Shown: positions 8,716-17,883, numbered from the stretch's first letter. The stretch: 64,000 nt of DNA from Hominimerdicola alba (GCF_900109655.1 NZ_FOAT01000008.1:1-64000); one strand, 5' to 3'. The notes: generated by a model from the letters alone, not told the origin. A program made the numbers and translations.

Positions 8716-9186
8716 ATGCCGGATCTGAGAAGATCAATGAAACTTTCAATAGTCTTCGGACTTATAGGGGCGGTCATACTGCCGATACTATATGAGATAT
8801 ACGCCAACATATCAACAACAGTCGGTCTGTTTTTCGTGATATGCTGGGTGTTTTTCGCAGGTATCAAGTTATCGGGGCTTACATTTAAAGAAGCCCTTAT
8901 CGGAATAACCTGCACCATCGCATACAGCGGTGTATTCGGGTTCATATTCGCACTGGCGATACACCCCTCCGCCATGAAACTGCTTATCAGCAGGTCTGTA
9001 TACTTCCAGCTTGGGCTGAAAGAAAAACTGCTGTTCGTAGCGACTTGTTTTTTCATGTTCTTGGGAATGTACCTGCTGTGGGTGATAAGATTTGCACTTC
9101 GCAAAGTAATGGAGAAATTTAAAAGCAACCGCGAAATGGCAGGTTCATACATCGAAAACGCCTTTAACGACGAGGAGGACAAATAG
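8716..9186 (+). CDS. membrane protein, unknown function
   Basis: 156 residues with about four hydrophobic segments (roughly 10-28, 34-52, 58-82 and 104-126), ending in a charged tail. AGAGGGA precedes the ATG. Its TAG stop overlaps the GTG start of hemW by one base, so the two genes are translationally coupled. No family recognised. Confidence 0.75.
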   Translation: MPDLRRSMKLSIVFGLIGAVILPILYEIYANISTTVGLFFVICWVFFAGIKLSGLTFKEALIGITCTIAYSGVFGFIFALAIHPSAMKLLISRSVYFQLGLKEKLLFVATCFFMFLGMYLLWVIRFALRKVMEKFKSNREMAGSYIENAFNDEEDK

Positions 9187-10298
9187 TGACGGGAATATAC
9201 GTCCATGTGCCTTTCTGCCTGAGAAAATGCCCCTATTGCAGTTTCTATTCAAAGCCCTATGATTCAGATACAGCTTCACGCTACGTGGATGCTGTATGCA
9301 GAAATATAGCCGCACACAACTGTAAAGGTATAGATTCTGACACGCTCTATTTTGGCGGTGGTACGCCCTCTCTGCTGAATGCAGAACAGATAGGCAGTAT
9401 CATAGACGAGTGTAAGAAAGTGTTTTCACTTGACAGCGCTGAGATCACACTCGAAGCCAATCCCTGTTCCGTGGATGAAGAAAAACTTCGTGGCTACCGT
9501 GCCGCAGGAGTAAACAGAATATCCTTCGGAGTTCAATCCGCAGATGATAAAAGACTGGGTTTTCTTGGTCGTCTGCACGACTTCAAAACAGCAGTAAAAG
9601 CCGTTGAAACTGCCAATGCTGTCGGATTTGAGAACATATCCGCCGATATAATGCTTGGCGCCGCAGGCGAGACTTGCGAAAGCCTGAAAAATACCATAGA
9701 TACCCTTTGCAGTTTGCCTGTCAAGCATATCTCCGCGTATATGCTGAAGATCGAAGAAGGCACTGCTTTCGATAACGACAAGATAAGAAACTTGACGGCA
9801 GATGATGATCTTATGAGCGACCTATACCTAACGGCTGTGGAACGTCTGGATATGCATGGCTTGAAGCAGTATGAGATATCAAATTTCTGCCTTGAGGGTT
9901 ATGAGTCCCGCCACAACAACAAGTACTGGACAGGTGAAGATTATCTTGGATTCGGTGCAGCTGCTCACTCGTTCTATGAGGGCGTAAGATACTGCTGCCC
10001 TCCCGATACCGAAGCTTTTATCAATGCACCGGTACAACCTCGGGAAGTAACCGAAGGATCTGTCAACAGGGGTGAAGAATACATTCTGTTGGGGTTAAGG
10101 CTCTGCAAAGGGATATCACTTGACAAGATTAGAATATATTTCGGAGAAACTGCTGCAAATCGTTTTTCAGCTTTGGCACAGGAGTTTTCCAACCACGGAC
10201 TTGTCAAGATCAACGCCGAAAACGTCAGTCTTACTCCCCAAGGATTTCTGCTTTCAAACGGGATAATCGCTCAGTTTATAGACGCTGTCACAGGATAA
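9186..10298 (+). CDS. hemW: radical SAM protein HemW (CPO-like heme chaperone)
   Basis: 370-residue radical SAM enzyme of the oxygen-independent coproporphyrinogen oxidase family. The 4Fe-4S cluster motif CLRKCPYC sits at about residues 11-18, right after YVHVPF, followed by FGGGTPS (SAM binding) and the EANP motif. HemW proteins lack the extra N-terminal part of true HemN and bind heme rather than decarboxylate; the early CxxxCxxC and the lepA neighbourhood favour HemW. GTG start with GAGGAGGAC, overlapping the upstream stop by one base. Confidence 0.92.
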   Translation: MTGIYVHVPFCLRKCPYCSFYSKPYDSDTASRYVDAVCRNIAAHNCKGIDSDTLYFGGGTPSLLNAEQIGSIIDECKKVFSLDSAEITLEANPCSVDEEKLRGYRAAGVNRISFGVQSADDKRLGFLGRLHDFKTAVKAVETANAVGFENISADIMLGAAGETCESLKNTIDTLCSLPVKHISAYMLKIEEGTAFDNDKIRNLTADDDLMSDLYLTAVERLDMHGLKQYEISNFCLEGYESRHNNKYWTGEDYLGFGAAAHSFYEGVRYCCPPDTEAFINAPVQPREVTEGSVNRGEEYILLGLRLCKGISLDKIRIYFGETAANRFSALAQEFSNHGLVKINAENVSLTPQGFLLSNGIIAQFIDAVTG

Positions 10299-10353
10299 AT
10301 CAACAAAAATTCCATATCAGCGTTGTGCAGTGTGATGAATTTCTGCTTAGCAG

Positions 10354-10382
10354 TTGTAAATCACGGTTAATAATGCTATAAT
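10354..10382 (+). promoter_or_regulatory. promoter of the adaptor-like lipoprotein gene
   Basis: TTGTAA (10354-10359), 17-nt spacer, TATAAT (10377-10382), about 44 nt before the start codon. Confidence 0.8.
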
Positions 10383-10425
10383 TATTAAGTTAAGATGTTT
10401 GTTTTCTCTGTATGAAAGGTAATAT

Positions 10426-11424
10426 ATGGATAATTCAAAACGCTTTTTAATACTGACGATATGTGCATTAACTGCGCTGTTTTCGGGCTGCGGCAAGAAA
10501 AAGCAGCAGGACGAGATCTCCGTACCTATCCTTGAAACGAAATCTGTCACCTACAAGACTGTAAATGCGGAGATACGTGATATCTCGCAGAAATACGAAC
10601 AGCCGGGTGTATACGGCTATCCTTACTCCCAAAAAGTAAGATTCCCTGTTTCGGGGCAGATAAAGTCCATCGACGTTGAAGCGCCATGCGAAGTCAAAAA
10701 TGGGCAGCTGCTGTGTACACTGTACACCGATGACCTTGAAGAAGAGATCGAAAAGGAAAAGATCAGGCTCGATCAGGTCAAGTCAACGGTGGATACCCTC
10801 TATGAGAATAATGCCGATGCCGATCAGATAACTATGGCACAGTACGACGTTCAGATCGAACAGATGCGCTATGACAAAATGGTGGCTAGTCTTGATGATT
10901 ACAACGTATATGCGCCCTGTGACGGCGATTTTTCCATAGAACAGCAGGGCTGGAACTCTTACAATGTCAACAGTGTTGTAAATGAGGGCGCTGTTTTCGG
11001 CTACGCAACGGACAAGAACGAGAAGTATCTTTGTGTTGAAGTTTTCGACAGCAAGCTTTCTAACGTTAATTTCGGTACGACCGTTAAACTTGAACAGGGA
11101 GCGACGACTTCTACAGGCACGGTCACGGATATTGTTTTCAAGGACAGCGGAGATTACTCTAAGTACACCTACGTTATCTCCCCTGATAATGCTGATGAAC
11201 TGCTGGATTTCGGTGACATCAATGTGGTGTTTGATATCTACTCTCGGCTCGACAGCGTTGTTATCCCGAAAAAGGCTGTAAAAGAGCTCAGCGGCAGGAC
11301 TTACGTCAATCTTTTGATAGATGGCGTGAAAGTCGAACAGGACGTTGAACTTGGCATCGAAGACAACGGTGATGTGGAAATAGTATCGGGACTCAGCGGC
11401 GATGAACAGATCATTATGAACTGA
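10426..11424 (+). CDS. lipoprotein resembling a membrane-fusion/efflux adaptor
   Basis: 332 residues with a lipoprotein signal (ALFSGC, Cys22). A biotinyl-lipoyl-like half domain (PVSGQIKSIDVEAPCEVKNGQLLCTL, about 75-100) is followed by a coiled hairpin (EEEIEKEKIRLDQVKSTV...), the second lipoyl half (YAPCDGDF...), a beta-barrel part and a C-terminal domain (VVIPKKAVKEL...), the order seen in HlyD/RND-type and MacA-like adaptors. Such proteins usually pair with an ABC or RND transporter, but none is adjacent, so the partner is elsewhere or the role has changed. Own promoter. Confidence 0.75.
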   Translation: MDNSKRFLILTICALTALFSGCGKKKQQDEISVPILETKSVTYKTVNAEIRDISQKYEQPGVYGYPYSQKVRFPVSGQIKSIDVEAPCEVKNGQLLCTLYTDDLEEEIEKEKIRLDQVKSTVDTLYENNADADQITMAQYDVQIEQMRYDKMVASLDDYNVYAPCDGDFSIEQQGWNSYNVNSVVNEGAVFGYATDKNEKYLCVEVFDSKLSNVNFGTTVKLEQGATTSTGTVTDIVFKDSGDYSKYTYVISPDNADELLDFGDINVVFDIYSRLDSVVIPKKAVKELSGRTYVNLLIDGVKVEQDVELGIEDNGDVEIVSGLSGDEQIIMN

Positions 11425-11488
11425 AAGAAGTTCACAATGCGCTTAATTAGTTTAAGCTTATGCAAAGTTACGAATTTTCATAAATCCC

Positions 11489-11517
11489 TTGATTTTTTTA
11501 AAGAATTGGTGTAAAAT
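11489..11517 (+). promoter_or_regulatory. promoter of the multi-pass membrane protein gene
   Basis: TTGATT (11489-11494), 17-nt spacer, TAAAAT (11512-11517). Confidence 0.7.
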
Positions 11518-11670
11518 AATATAGTGTGGTGTCGAGATAAATATCCGATCAAAGAGCAAATACTGCTATAGGATTTACCCTTGAAAGTATGCGTGTATTC
11601 GGCATTAGGATCGGTAAAACAGAGGCACTTATTCAGACTGCAAAACGATGGCTGGGAGGCATTTGGTAAG

Positions 11671-12525
11671 ATGAAAGAGTTTTTATCAAATATCTGGGTC
11701 AAGAGAGCGGTCGGCGTATTCAATCTGGTATATTTTGCCGTAATTGGATTGCTGACTTTTGCTACATTTCTTTACGACCTGGAATTTACTGAGGGACAGG
11801 AACAGTCCTTCTTTACTGTGTATGTTGCTGCAAGCGTGATTTTCCTGCTGCTGATGATATACTCGCGTGAAGTAATGGTCACTAAGATAATAAGCGTCAT
11901 ACTTCCTTTTGTAGTATTCCTTTTACTGCTGTTCAATATGTATGACTGGATACTTGTTATCCCGCCTCTGGTCATGGGAATAATAATGTTCTTTGTGGCG
12001 GGTACTCACGAAACTGTAAAAGTCGTTATGGGTACTATATATCTGCTGATCTATGTACTGGGACTTGTAGCTTTCTTCGTATTCAAGCTTCTGTTCGGCG
12101 GTACATCTACTCTTACGGAGCTCAATGCTAATCTTGACCGCAGCAGCGATGTTTATACAGTCTACAAGAGCCAATTCACAAGGATATGCGATGTTACCCG
12201 CGATGACAATGTACTTTCCCCCGACGGCAAGTACAGGATCATACTGTACGATGTACAGAACAGCGACAAGGGCGGCGTAAATATCTGCGTTGTTCCTAAC
12301 GGCGAGGACGTTACACTGAGATTCTTTACACTTAAGCAGAAGGGTGTTAAGAAGACCATATCCAACAAGGGTATCAGAGGTACTGTTCCCGATGTTGGCT
12401 GGACTAAGGACGAAGACGGTACACTTGTAGTTCTTTACAGACTTGCGCCCGAATCCGAACTGAAAAAGACTTCAGTAACTGTAATGCCTAAGAAGCAGTA
12501 TCTGGAATTTCTTGGTATTTCGTAA
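11671..12525 (+). CDS. multi-pass membrane protein with C-terminal extracellular domain, unknown function
   Basis: I start it at ATG 11671 (284 residues), which follows GGGAGG; the frame extends to a TTG at 11581 without a site. About five hydrophobic segments fill residues 10-150, then a ~130-residue hydrophilic domain (DGKYRIILYDVQNSDKGGVNICVVPN...) carrying beta-rich pieces. No family recognised. It is flanked by its own promoter and a strong terminator, so it is monocistronic. Confidence 0.75.
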   Translation: MKEFLSNIWVKRAVGVFNLVYFAVIGLLTFATFLYDLEFTEGQEQSFFTVYVAASVIFLLLMIYSREVMVTKIISVILPFVVFLLLLFNMYDWILVIPPLVMGIIMFFVAGTHETVKVVMGTIYLLIYVLGLVAFFVFKLLFGGTSTLTELNANLDRSSDVYTVYKSQFTRICDVTRDDNVLSPDGKYRIILYDVQNSDKGGVNICVVPNGEDVTLRFFTLKQKGVKKTISNKGIRGTVPDVGWTKDEDGTLVVLYRLAPESELKKTSVTVMPKKQYLEFLGIS

Positions 12526-12568
12526 ATGATTCTGTGCCGACAAAAGTCAGCAACAAGATAAAAAATTG

Positions 12569-12605
12569 AGCCATAGTATTTAAATAAATACTATGGCTTT
12601 TCTGT
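12569..12605 (+). terminator. strong terminator after the membrane protein gene
   Basis: Perfect 14-bp stem AGCCATAGTATTTA/TAAATACTATGGCT (12569-12582 with 12585-12598), 2-nt centre, then TTTCTGTT. Being symmetric, its core can also form on the other strand. Confidence 0.9.
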
Positions 12606-12627
12606 TGAGATAAATGAGGGTCAAATT

Positions 12628-13080
12628 ATGGAAATAATCAGCTTTTATAAAAATGACAGGCAGCAACACTGGCTGGAAGAGATAGGAAAAAGCGACTGGC
12701 GTGCGGGGCAATATCTTCACGAGATACTTTCCAAAGGTAGTTTTCATGATCTTACAGGGGAAGGCTCAGAACTTCTTCTGCTGACTGACGGTGATCATCT
12801 TGTATCGTTCTGCACATACGCTGAAAGAGACGAGGTAGCTTCAAACGAATATTCTCCGTGGATAGGATTCGTATACACTTTCCCAAAATACCGCGGTCAC
12901 AGATATATGGGTCTGCTGTTTGAGAAGATAGAAGATCTGGCAAAGAAACAGAATATACCTGATGTGTATATTTCAACAGACCATATTGGTCTTTACGAAA
13001 AATACGGATTTGAGTACATAAAGGATATGGAAACCATTTATGGTGATATATCGCGGGTATATGTAAAACATATCAAATAA
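12628..13080 (+). CDS. GNAT family N-acetyltransferase
   Basis: 150 residues. The acetyl-CoA loop reads YRGHRYMGLLFEKIE (about residues 91-105) after the beta strand IGFVYTFPKY, and the C-terminal motif GLYEKYGFEYI is typical. GAGGGT precedes the ATG. It sits between two terminators, so it is probably transcribed alone, but no clear promoter is seen in the 23-nt gap. Substrate unknown. Confidence 0.88.
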   Translation: MEIISFYKNDRQQHWLEEIGKSDWRAGQYLHEILSKGSFHDLTGEGSELLLLTDGDHLVSFCTYAERDEVASNEYSPWIGFVYTFPKYRGHRYMGLLFEKIEDLAKKQNIPDVYISTDHIGLYEKYGFEYIKDMETIYGDISRVYVKHIK

Positions 13081-13088
13081 ATACCACG

Positions 13089-13124
13089 CCCCCGAACGTT
13101 GCAAGGCGCTCGGGGACGTTTTTT
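13089..13124 (+). terminator. terminator after the GNAT gene
   Basis: GC-rich stem CCCCGA/TCGGGG (13090-13095 with 13110-13115) followed after ACG by TTTTTT (13119-13124). Confidence 0.85.
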
Positions 13125-13242
13125 GTGACTTCTCTATTCCATCTGCAAAAGATTTTCGCCGCTTTCTAATAGTGAAAATAGACACTATCAATTTGAGAGT
13201 ATCTCTCATTTTGTAGAAAACGCAGAATCTATCGTGAAATCA

Positions 13243-13271
13243 TTGACAAACCATCTGCTTTAGAATATAAT
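13243..13271 (+). promoter_or_regulatory. promoter of the CobW GTPase operon
   Basis: TTGACA (13243-13248), 17-nt spacer, TATAAT (13266-13271): full consensus. Two short hairpins, ATAGTG/CACTAT (13169-13188) and TGAGAG/CTCTCA (13194-13208), lie upstream. Confidence 0.9.
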
Positions 13272-13274
13272 TAT

Positions 13275-13295
13275 AAACCGTAACGATAATGTTCG
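13275..13295 (+). promoter_or_regulatory. possible Zur-like operator at the GTPase promoter
   Basis: The segment after the -10 begins AAACCGTAAC, close to one half of the Bacillus Zur box (AAATCGTAAT), and ends with a poorer second half. Position over the transcription start would suit repression, and CobW/ZagA-type GTPases are Zur targets in Bacillus. The right half is weak, so this is a suggestion only. Confidence 0.3.
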
Positions 13296-13320
13296 TAAAA
13301 TCACTATTCAGAGGTGCGAT

Positions 13321-14430
13321 ATGGATAACAAAAAAATACCCGTAATACTTATAACAGGCTATCTCGGTTCAGGAAAGACCACACTTATGCAGAATCTTCT
13401 TAAGCAGGAAAAACGCAATATTGCTCTTATCGTAAACGATATGGGTAGTGTCAATATAGATGCGGCTATACTCAATAAAAACCGCGAGCGAGTTTCTTCC
13501 GTTGAAATGGTTGAGTTGCAAGACGGCTGTATCTGCTGTTCTCTGCGCGATGAATTTATCGCCGAGATCGAGCGTATATCAAAGCTTCCCGATATCGAGG
13601 CTGTTTTCGTTGAAGCATCGGGCATCAGCGAACCTTCAAATATAGCTGCTTCATTCGTTATCTACACTGAGGATAATCCCGATACTAACGTTTATCTGAG
13701 CTCAGTAGTATCCGTTGTTGATGCTGACAGGATCTACCGCGAATTCTTACGCGAGCTTAACATGGAGAACGACACCGACGAGGGCGATATCATCAATCTT
13801 ATCATCGACCAGATCGAATTCTGTGACCTTGTTATACTCAACAAGACCGATCTTCTCTGCCCTAATGAGATCGAAGAAGTTAAAAAAGCTATCCGCGATA
13901 TCCAGTCCGAAGCTGAGATAATCCCCTGCATAAACAGCGATGTGGATACCGACAAGATACTTCACGGAAGAGAATTTGATTACCATTCCGTACTTGCTTC
14001 GTCTTCTATACAGCGTGCTCTCAACACAAACGAGCCCACCGCAAAAGAAGCCTGCAAGGACGAATACGGTATAACCTCATTTGTCTATGAGGAGACACGC
14101 CCATTTGACCGTGAGAAGTTCATGGATTTTGTTGACCGTTATCCCACCGAACTCATACGCACCAAGGGCTATGTATGGTTCGCCGACGATGATGTGCATA
14201 TCCAGCTTTTTGAGCAGGCAGGACGCAACGCAAGCGTGACCGAGCTCAACGAGTGGCTGGCTTCCTGCCCCAAGGAGGAGATAGATGCTATCATGGAAGC
14301 ATATCCCGACATCAAAGACGATTGGGACGACACCTATGGCGACCGCATCAATCAGCTGGTGTTCATCGGCAAGGGCTACAAAAAAGCTGATATCCTTTCC
14401 AAGCTGAATGCCTGCCTTGCAACTGCCTGA
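13321..14430 (+). CDS. CobW/COG0523 family GTPase, putative metallochaperone
   Basis: 369 residues. Walker [10 protein letters not shown] (13-21), the family zinc motif CICC (Cys70, 72, 73), the switch-region [12 protein letters not shown] specificity motif (174-177), and a C-terminal CobW_C domain (about 250-365; [11 protein letters not shown]...RTKGYVWFA). COG0523 GTPases use the CxCC site to carry and insert metals, often zinc under zinc starvation, sometimes cobalt or iron; the metal cannot be read from the sequence. AGAGGTG precedes the ATG. Followed by a second GTPase 14 nt downstream. Confidence 0.92.
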   Translation: MDNKKIPVILITGYLGSGKTTLMQNLLKQEKRNIALIVNDMGSVNIDAAILNKNRERVSSVEMVELQDGCICCSLRDEFIAEIERISKLPDIEAVFVEASGISEPSNIAASFVIYTEDNPDTNVYLSSVVSVVDADRIYREFLRELNMENDTDEGDIINLIIDQIEFCDLVILNKTDLLCPNEIEEVKKAIRDIQSEAEIIPCINSDVDTDKILHGREFDYHSVLASSSIQRALNTNEPTAKEACKDEYGITSFVYEETRPFDREKFMDFVDRYPTELIRTKGYVWFADDDVHIQLFEQAGRNASVTELNEWLASCPKEEIDAIMEAYPDIKDDWDDTYGDRINQLVFIGKGYKKADILSKLNACLATA

Positions 14431-14444
14431 ACAACGGCTGAACG

Positions 14445-15392
14445 ATGAGCAAAAAGAACTTACCTGTCTATCTTTTTCTGGGTCCCCTTGAAAGCGGAAA
14501 GACTACTTTTACCTCGAAGATAGTTTCAAACGACAAGTTCGGCTTGGGCAAAAACGTACTTATCCTTGTGTGCGAGGAAGGCGAGACCGAATATGACCTT
14601 TCAAAGTTCACAGGCAAAAATGTTACGGTTCATGTTATCGAAGAAGACACCGAACTTGACGCAAAAACACTCGATGAACTTGCCGAATCGAATAATGCTG
14701 ACATAATCGTGATTGAGTACAACGGTATGTGGCACATGAACACTCTGCTTGCGAATATGCCCGAAAACTGGGGCGTATATGAAAGTGTTTTCCTGGCTGA
14801 TGCTTCGGTTTTTGAAATGTATTTTCAGAATTTCAAAAGCATCATCATCGACAAACTTAACGTCAGCGACACCGTGATCTTCAACCGCTACGAGAATAAT
14901 GCAGATACAAATGACCTGCACCGCATAGTCAGGACAATCAACAGGCGATGCAAGATCTTCTACTGCGATGACAGCGGAGTGATGAACCCCGATGAAACGG
15001 AAGACCCACTCCCCTTTGATATCAATGCAGAGACTATCATTATAAAAGATGAGGACTACGCCATATGGTACAACGATATCATGAACGAAGCCGCCAAGTA
15101 TCATGGAAAGTCTGTCAGATTCAAAGCGCTGATAACTGCAAGGCAGGAACTCCCGAAGAATGTATTTGCCATCGGGCGATACATCATGACCTGCTGTGAA
15201 GCCGATATGGAGTTCTGCTGGCTGCTGTCACTGTATAACAGGTACTACCCTTTGCAGGGCGAAAAATGGGTATCGGTAACGGCTGATGTTATGGTTCAGA
15301 ACTATGAAAAGCAGAATTTAGATGTACCCATTCTGAAAATCACCGACCTTTACGAATGTGACCCACCCAAAGAACCCATAGCAACATTCTGA
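14445..15392 (+). CDS. CobW-like GTPase fused to a YcgQ/TIGR03943-like C-terminal domain
   Basis: 315 residues. The N-terminal P-loop GPLESGKTT (13-21) matches COG0523 proteins, but the CxCC metal motif is absent (the strand reads LVCEEGE) and the G4 motif is NRYE instead of NKxD. Residues about 208-315 differ from CobW_C and look like the C-terminal domain of YcgQ (TIGR03943/DUF1980): KYHGKSVRFKALI, GRYIMTCCEAD with Cys250-Cys251, GEKWVSVTADV and VPILKITDL. YcgQ works beside the YcgR permease and is often near zinc genes. The protein therefore looks like a metal-handling partner of the upstream GTPase. Assignment is from motif recognition and needs a profile search. Confidence 0.7.
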   Translation: MSKKNLPVYLFLGPLESGKTTFTSKIVSNDKFGLGKNVLILVCEEGETEYDLSKFTGKNVTVHVIEEDTELDAKTLDELAESNNADIIVIEYNGMWHMNTLLANMPENWGVYESVFLADASVFEMYFQNFKSIIIDKLNVSDTVIFNRYENNADTNDLHRIVRTINRRCKIFYCDDSGVMNPDETEDPLPFDINAETIIIKDEDYAIWYNDIMNEAAKYHGKSVRFKALITARQELPKNVFAIGRYIMTCCEADMEFCWLLSLYNRYYPLQGEKWVSVTADVMVQNYEKQNLDVPILKITDLYECDPPKEPIATF

Positions 15393-15400
15393 ATAAAACA

Positions 15401-15436
15401 AATGCTGTACAGCAAATCAACTGTACAGCATTTTTG
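15401..15436. terminator. bidirectional terminator between GTPase operon and glucosidase gene
   Basis: 12-bp stem AATGCTGTACAG/CTGTACAGCATT (15401-15412 with 15421-15432), 8-nt loop, T-run on the plus strand and TGTTTTATT on the minus strand. It separates two convergent genes. Confidence 0.9.
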
Positions 15437-15467
15437 TATATGATATCAAATTATTCTTTCGAAAAAC

Positions 15468-16778
15468 TTATCTTTCCATCTTCCAGACTTCAACGGAATA
15501 AGGCTTAAGCTCGCTGCCGCCACCAAAATCGTGGACAGTACCTGTGATAAGTTCCTCAGCCTGACCACATCTCGCATCGAAATGAGCGGTATAAGGCTGG
15601 TCATCAGCATTGATGGCTATGAGGATACGCTCGCCCTCAAATTCACGCTCGATGATGCACTGTCTGTTGGTCAGCACAGGAATGTTTATACTGCCGTAGC
15701 TTAGGCACTTGTACTCTATGCGGATATGAGCCAGCTTAGCGATAAGGTCGGTGAGCTCATTCCACTCAGGCTTGTCAAAGGATACTCTGAGGGCGGGGTC
15801 GCCGTCCTTTTTGTCAGCCTTAGTGCCCCATTCAGAACCATAGTATACGCATGGCATACCTGGCATACCGAAGAGAAGTCCGTAAATAAGGGGCAGATGA
15901 TTCTCGTTGGAAAGTATGCTTGCCACACGGGTAACATCGTGGTTATCAACGAAAGCCAGCAGATGCTTTCCGCGGTATCTGCACCAACCCTCACTGCCGA
16001 ACTGGTTCTTCAGCGAGTGGCATATCTCAAACATATTCATGCTGTTGAAGCTTGAATACAGACCCTTGTAGCACTCGTAGTTCGTACAGCTGTGAAGCAT
16101 CTCATCGTTGACCCAGCGCGCATAGTCACCGTGAAGCAGTTCACCTATCAGCACAAAATCTTCCTTGACCCAGTTTGCGTGCTGACGAAGTCTTTTAAGA
16201 AAATCAAAATCAAGGCAGTAAGCAACGTCAAGACGCAGACCGTCGATATCGAATTCCTTCACCCACTGAGTAACACACTCGAGGATATGATCTACAACTG
16301 CGGGATTTCTGAGATTCAGCTTAACAAGGTCAAAATGACCCTCCCAGCCCTCATACCACAGACCGTCATTGTAGTTGCTGTTTCCGCCGAAGTTTATATG
16401 GAACCAATCTTTGTAAGGCGAATTTTCGCGGTTTTGCAGAACGTCCTGAAAAGCCCAGAAACCTCTGCCCACATGATTGAAAACACCGTCGATAACAACC
16501 TTGATGCCAGCCTCATGGAGTTCCTTAACGACATTTGCAAAGTCTTCGTTAGTACCAAGACGGCAGTCTATCTTGCGGTAATCACGGGTGTTGTAGCCAT
16601 GGGTATCGGAATCGAACACAGGCGAAAAATAGATAGCATTAGCGCCGAGTTTGCTGATGTGAGGTATCCAGTCGATGACCTTTAATATACGGCTTTCCTG
16701 AACGCCGTCATTCTCAAAGGGCGCACCGCAGAAACCCAGAGGATAGATCTGATAAAAAACGCTTTCATAAGCCCACAT
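15468..16778 (-). CDS. GH13 alpha-amylase family glycosidase, intracellular
   Basis: 436 residues with the four GH13 regions: I IDGVFNHVG (96-104), II GLRLDVA (nucleophile Asp184), III LIGELLHG (acid/base Glu213), IV FVDNHD (Asp278). There is no signal peptide, so it acts in the cytoplasm, probably on imported maltodextrins or other small alpha-glucosides. The short form without N- or C-terminal carbohydrate modules and the opening WAYESVFYQIYPLGFCGAP suggest a neopullulanase/maltodextrinase-like enzyme rather than a secreted amylase; exact substrate is uncertain. AAAGGAGAG precedes the ATG. No sugar transporter is adjacent. Confidence 0.92.
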   Translation of the reverse strand: MWAYESVFYQIYPLGFCGAPFENDGVQESRILKVIDWIPHISKLGANAIYFSPVFDSDTHGYNTRDYRKIDCRLGTNEDFANVVKELHEAGIKVVIDGVFNHVGRGFWAFQDVLQNRENSPYKDWFHINFGGNSNYNDGLWYEGWEGHFDLVKLNLRNPAVVDHILECVTQWVKEFDIDGLRLDVAYCLDFDFLKRLRQHANWVKEDFVLIGELLHGDYARWVNDEMLHSCTNYECYKGLYSSFNSMNMFEICHSLKNQFGSEGWCRYRGKHLLAFVDNHDVTRVASILSNENHLPLIYGLLFGMPGMPCVYYGSEWGTKADKKDGDPALRVSFDKPEWNELTDLIAKLAHIRIEYKCLSYGSINIPVLTNRQCIIEREFEGERILIAINADDQPYTAHFDARCGQAEELITGTVHDFGGGSELKPYSVEVWKMER

Positions 16779-16965
16779 GATTTTTACTCTCCTTTTTTAT
16801 ATGGTTTGTCTTATTTGACTTTATTATTATACCATGTTTTAGTTAAAATTGCTATACTCATTTTACTACAATATTTTCAACATAATTATGCAATTTATAC
16901 AACAGCTGGTTAATTATTTCCAGTAGCTTAAACGTTTATAACAATTATCAAATATTCATCACAGC

Positions 16966-17002
16966 AAAAACGCTCCCGCCGAGGCACGGCAGAAGCGTTT
17001 TT
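16966..17002 (-). terminator. terminator of the cysteine-rich protein gene
   Basis: Long stem on the minus strand, AAAAACGCTTCTGCCG with CGGCGGGAGCGTTTTT (one mismatch and a G-T pair), 5-nt loop, ending in five T residues. Eleven bases after the stop at 17013. The A/T ends mean it could also work on the plus strand. Confidence 0.85.
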
Positions 17003-17012
17003 ACAGTTGTAA

Positions 17013-17780
17013 TCAGCTTTCGTTTTTCTGAGCAGCCTCCGTATTTCTCATGCAGCAGGAAGAATCTATTCCTCGTGGGAAAAACTCATTGGTGGGGAAA
17101 TCTATCTGCTCAAACATCTCGCATGGAGTACCGCTTGTTGAGGTACACTCCCTGCCCGGAACACAGTAATCGTAAACAGGTACCATCAGCGGCACTGCGC
17201 GGGCAAGGGATATTATAGCAAACAGTCCGACTGTTATAAGCACGTTTCGCTCCCCTGTTTCGGGGTCCGGGGCGGTAAGTGTTGTATCAAGGCACATGGG
17301 TTCAACTAAGCTGACGGATGCGGTGGGAAGTGTACACAGCGACCTGCAGCAAGCGCATCCGCTGGTAGGCGTTTCCTGTGTCGTAACAAGACCCGCATCC
17401 GAAACAAATCGCTGGGTGCCGCCGTCACTGCCGTAGAGTATCACCTTTTTGGTGAAAAGCGCAGTGCCGTATATCACCACAGGCGGTGTGTTATCGCCGT
17501 CGAAGACCTCTATCTGCGCACGGAAATTGTAGGTAACGTCCACCGAATAAAAGCCCTGATTAAAGGCTACGGGGCTTATGGCAAAATTGATGTCCGTCAC
17601 ATCTATGGACTGTGTTTTGATGTATGCCGCATCGTTCAGCGCTGTCTGGTCTTCATCAGAGAAAGTGAATTCCAGATTCTCCAGACAATCCTGGGCACTG
17701 CATGAATCATATATCCGCATAGCATCGATGCAGACGGCTTCCTTGAAGCTTCCGTTGGGTCTGTTGATGGTTTCGCTCAT
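17013..17780 (-). CDS. conserved cysteine-rich clostridial protein, unknown function
   Basis: 255 residues, 12 or more cysteines. Recognisable blocks are EAVCIDAMRIYDSCSAQDCLENL near the N-terminus, PVAFNQGFYSVDVTYNFRAQIEVFDG in the middle, a CACCRSLC cluster, and LVPVYDYCVPGRECT-like and PCEMFEQIDFPTNEFFP blocks at the end. The same blocks occur in a conserved protein of many Clostridia, sometimes discussed near spore-coat genes, but I know of no established function. Short internal similarity between the two halves suggests repeated beta domains held by disulfides or metal. GGGAGG precedes the ATG; own terminator. Confidence 0.75.
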   Translation of the reverse strand: MSETINRPNGSFKEAVCIDAMRIYDSCSAQDCLENLEFTFSDEDQTALNDAAYIKTQSIDVTDINFAISPVAFNQGFYSVDVTYNFRAQIEVFDGDNTPPVVIYGTALFTKKVILYGSDGGTQRFVSDAGLVTTQETPTSGCACCRSLCTLPTASVSLVEPMCLDTTLTAPDPETGERNVLITVGLFAIISLARAVPLMVPVYDYCVPGRECTSTSGTPCEMFEQIDFPTNEFFPRGIDSSCCMRNTEAAQKNES

Positions 17781-17854
17781 GTGAATACCTCCCGAATAAG
17801 ATTATGAAGTTTTTTGCTTCTCTACATCATATTCGGGATATGCGGAAAGTGTGC

Positions 17855-17883
17855 AAAAAAGCGGCAGAAATACTTCCGCCGCC
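17855..17883 (-). terminator. terminator of the histidine operon
   Basis: Minus-strand stem GCGGaAG/CTgCCGC with a short loop, then six T residues (17855-17860). It lies just after hisE. Confidence 0.8.
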
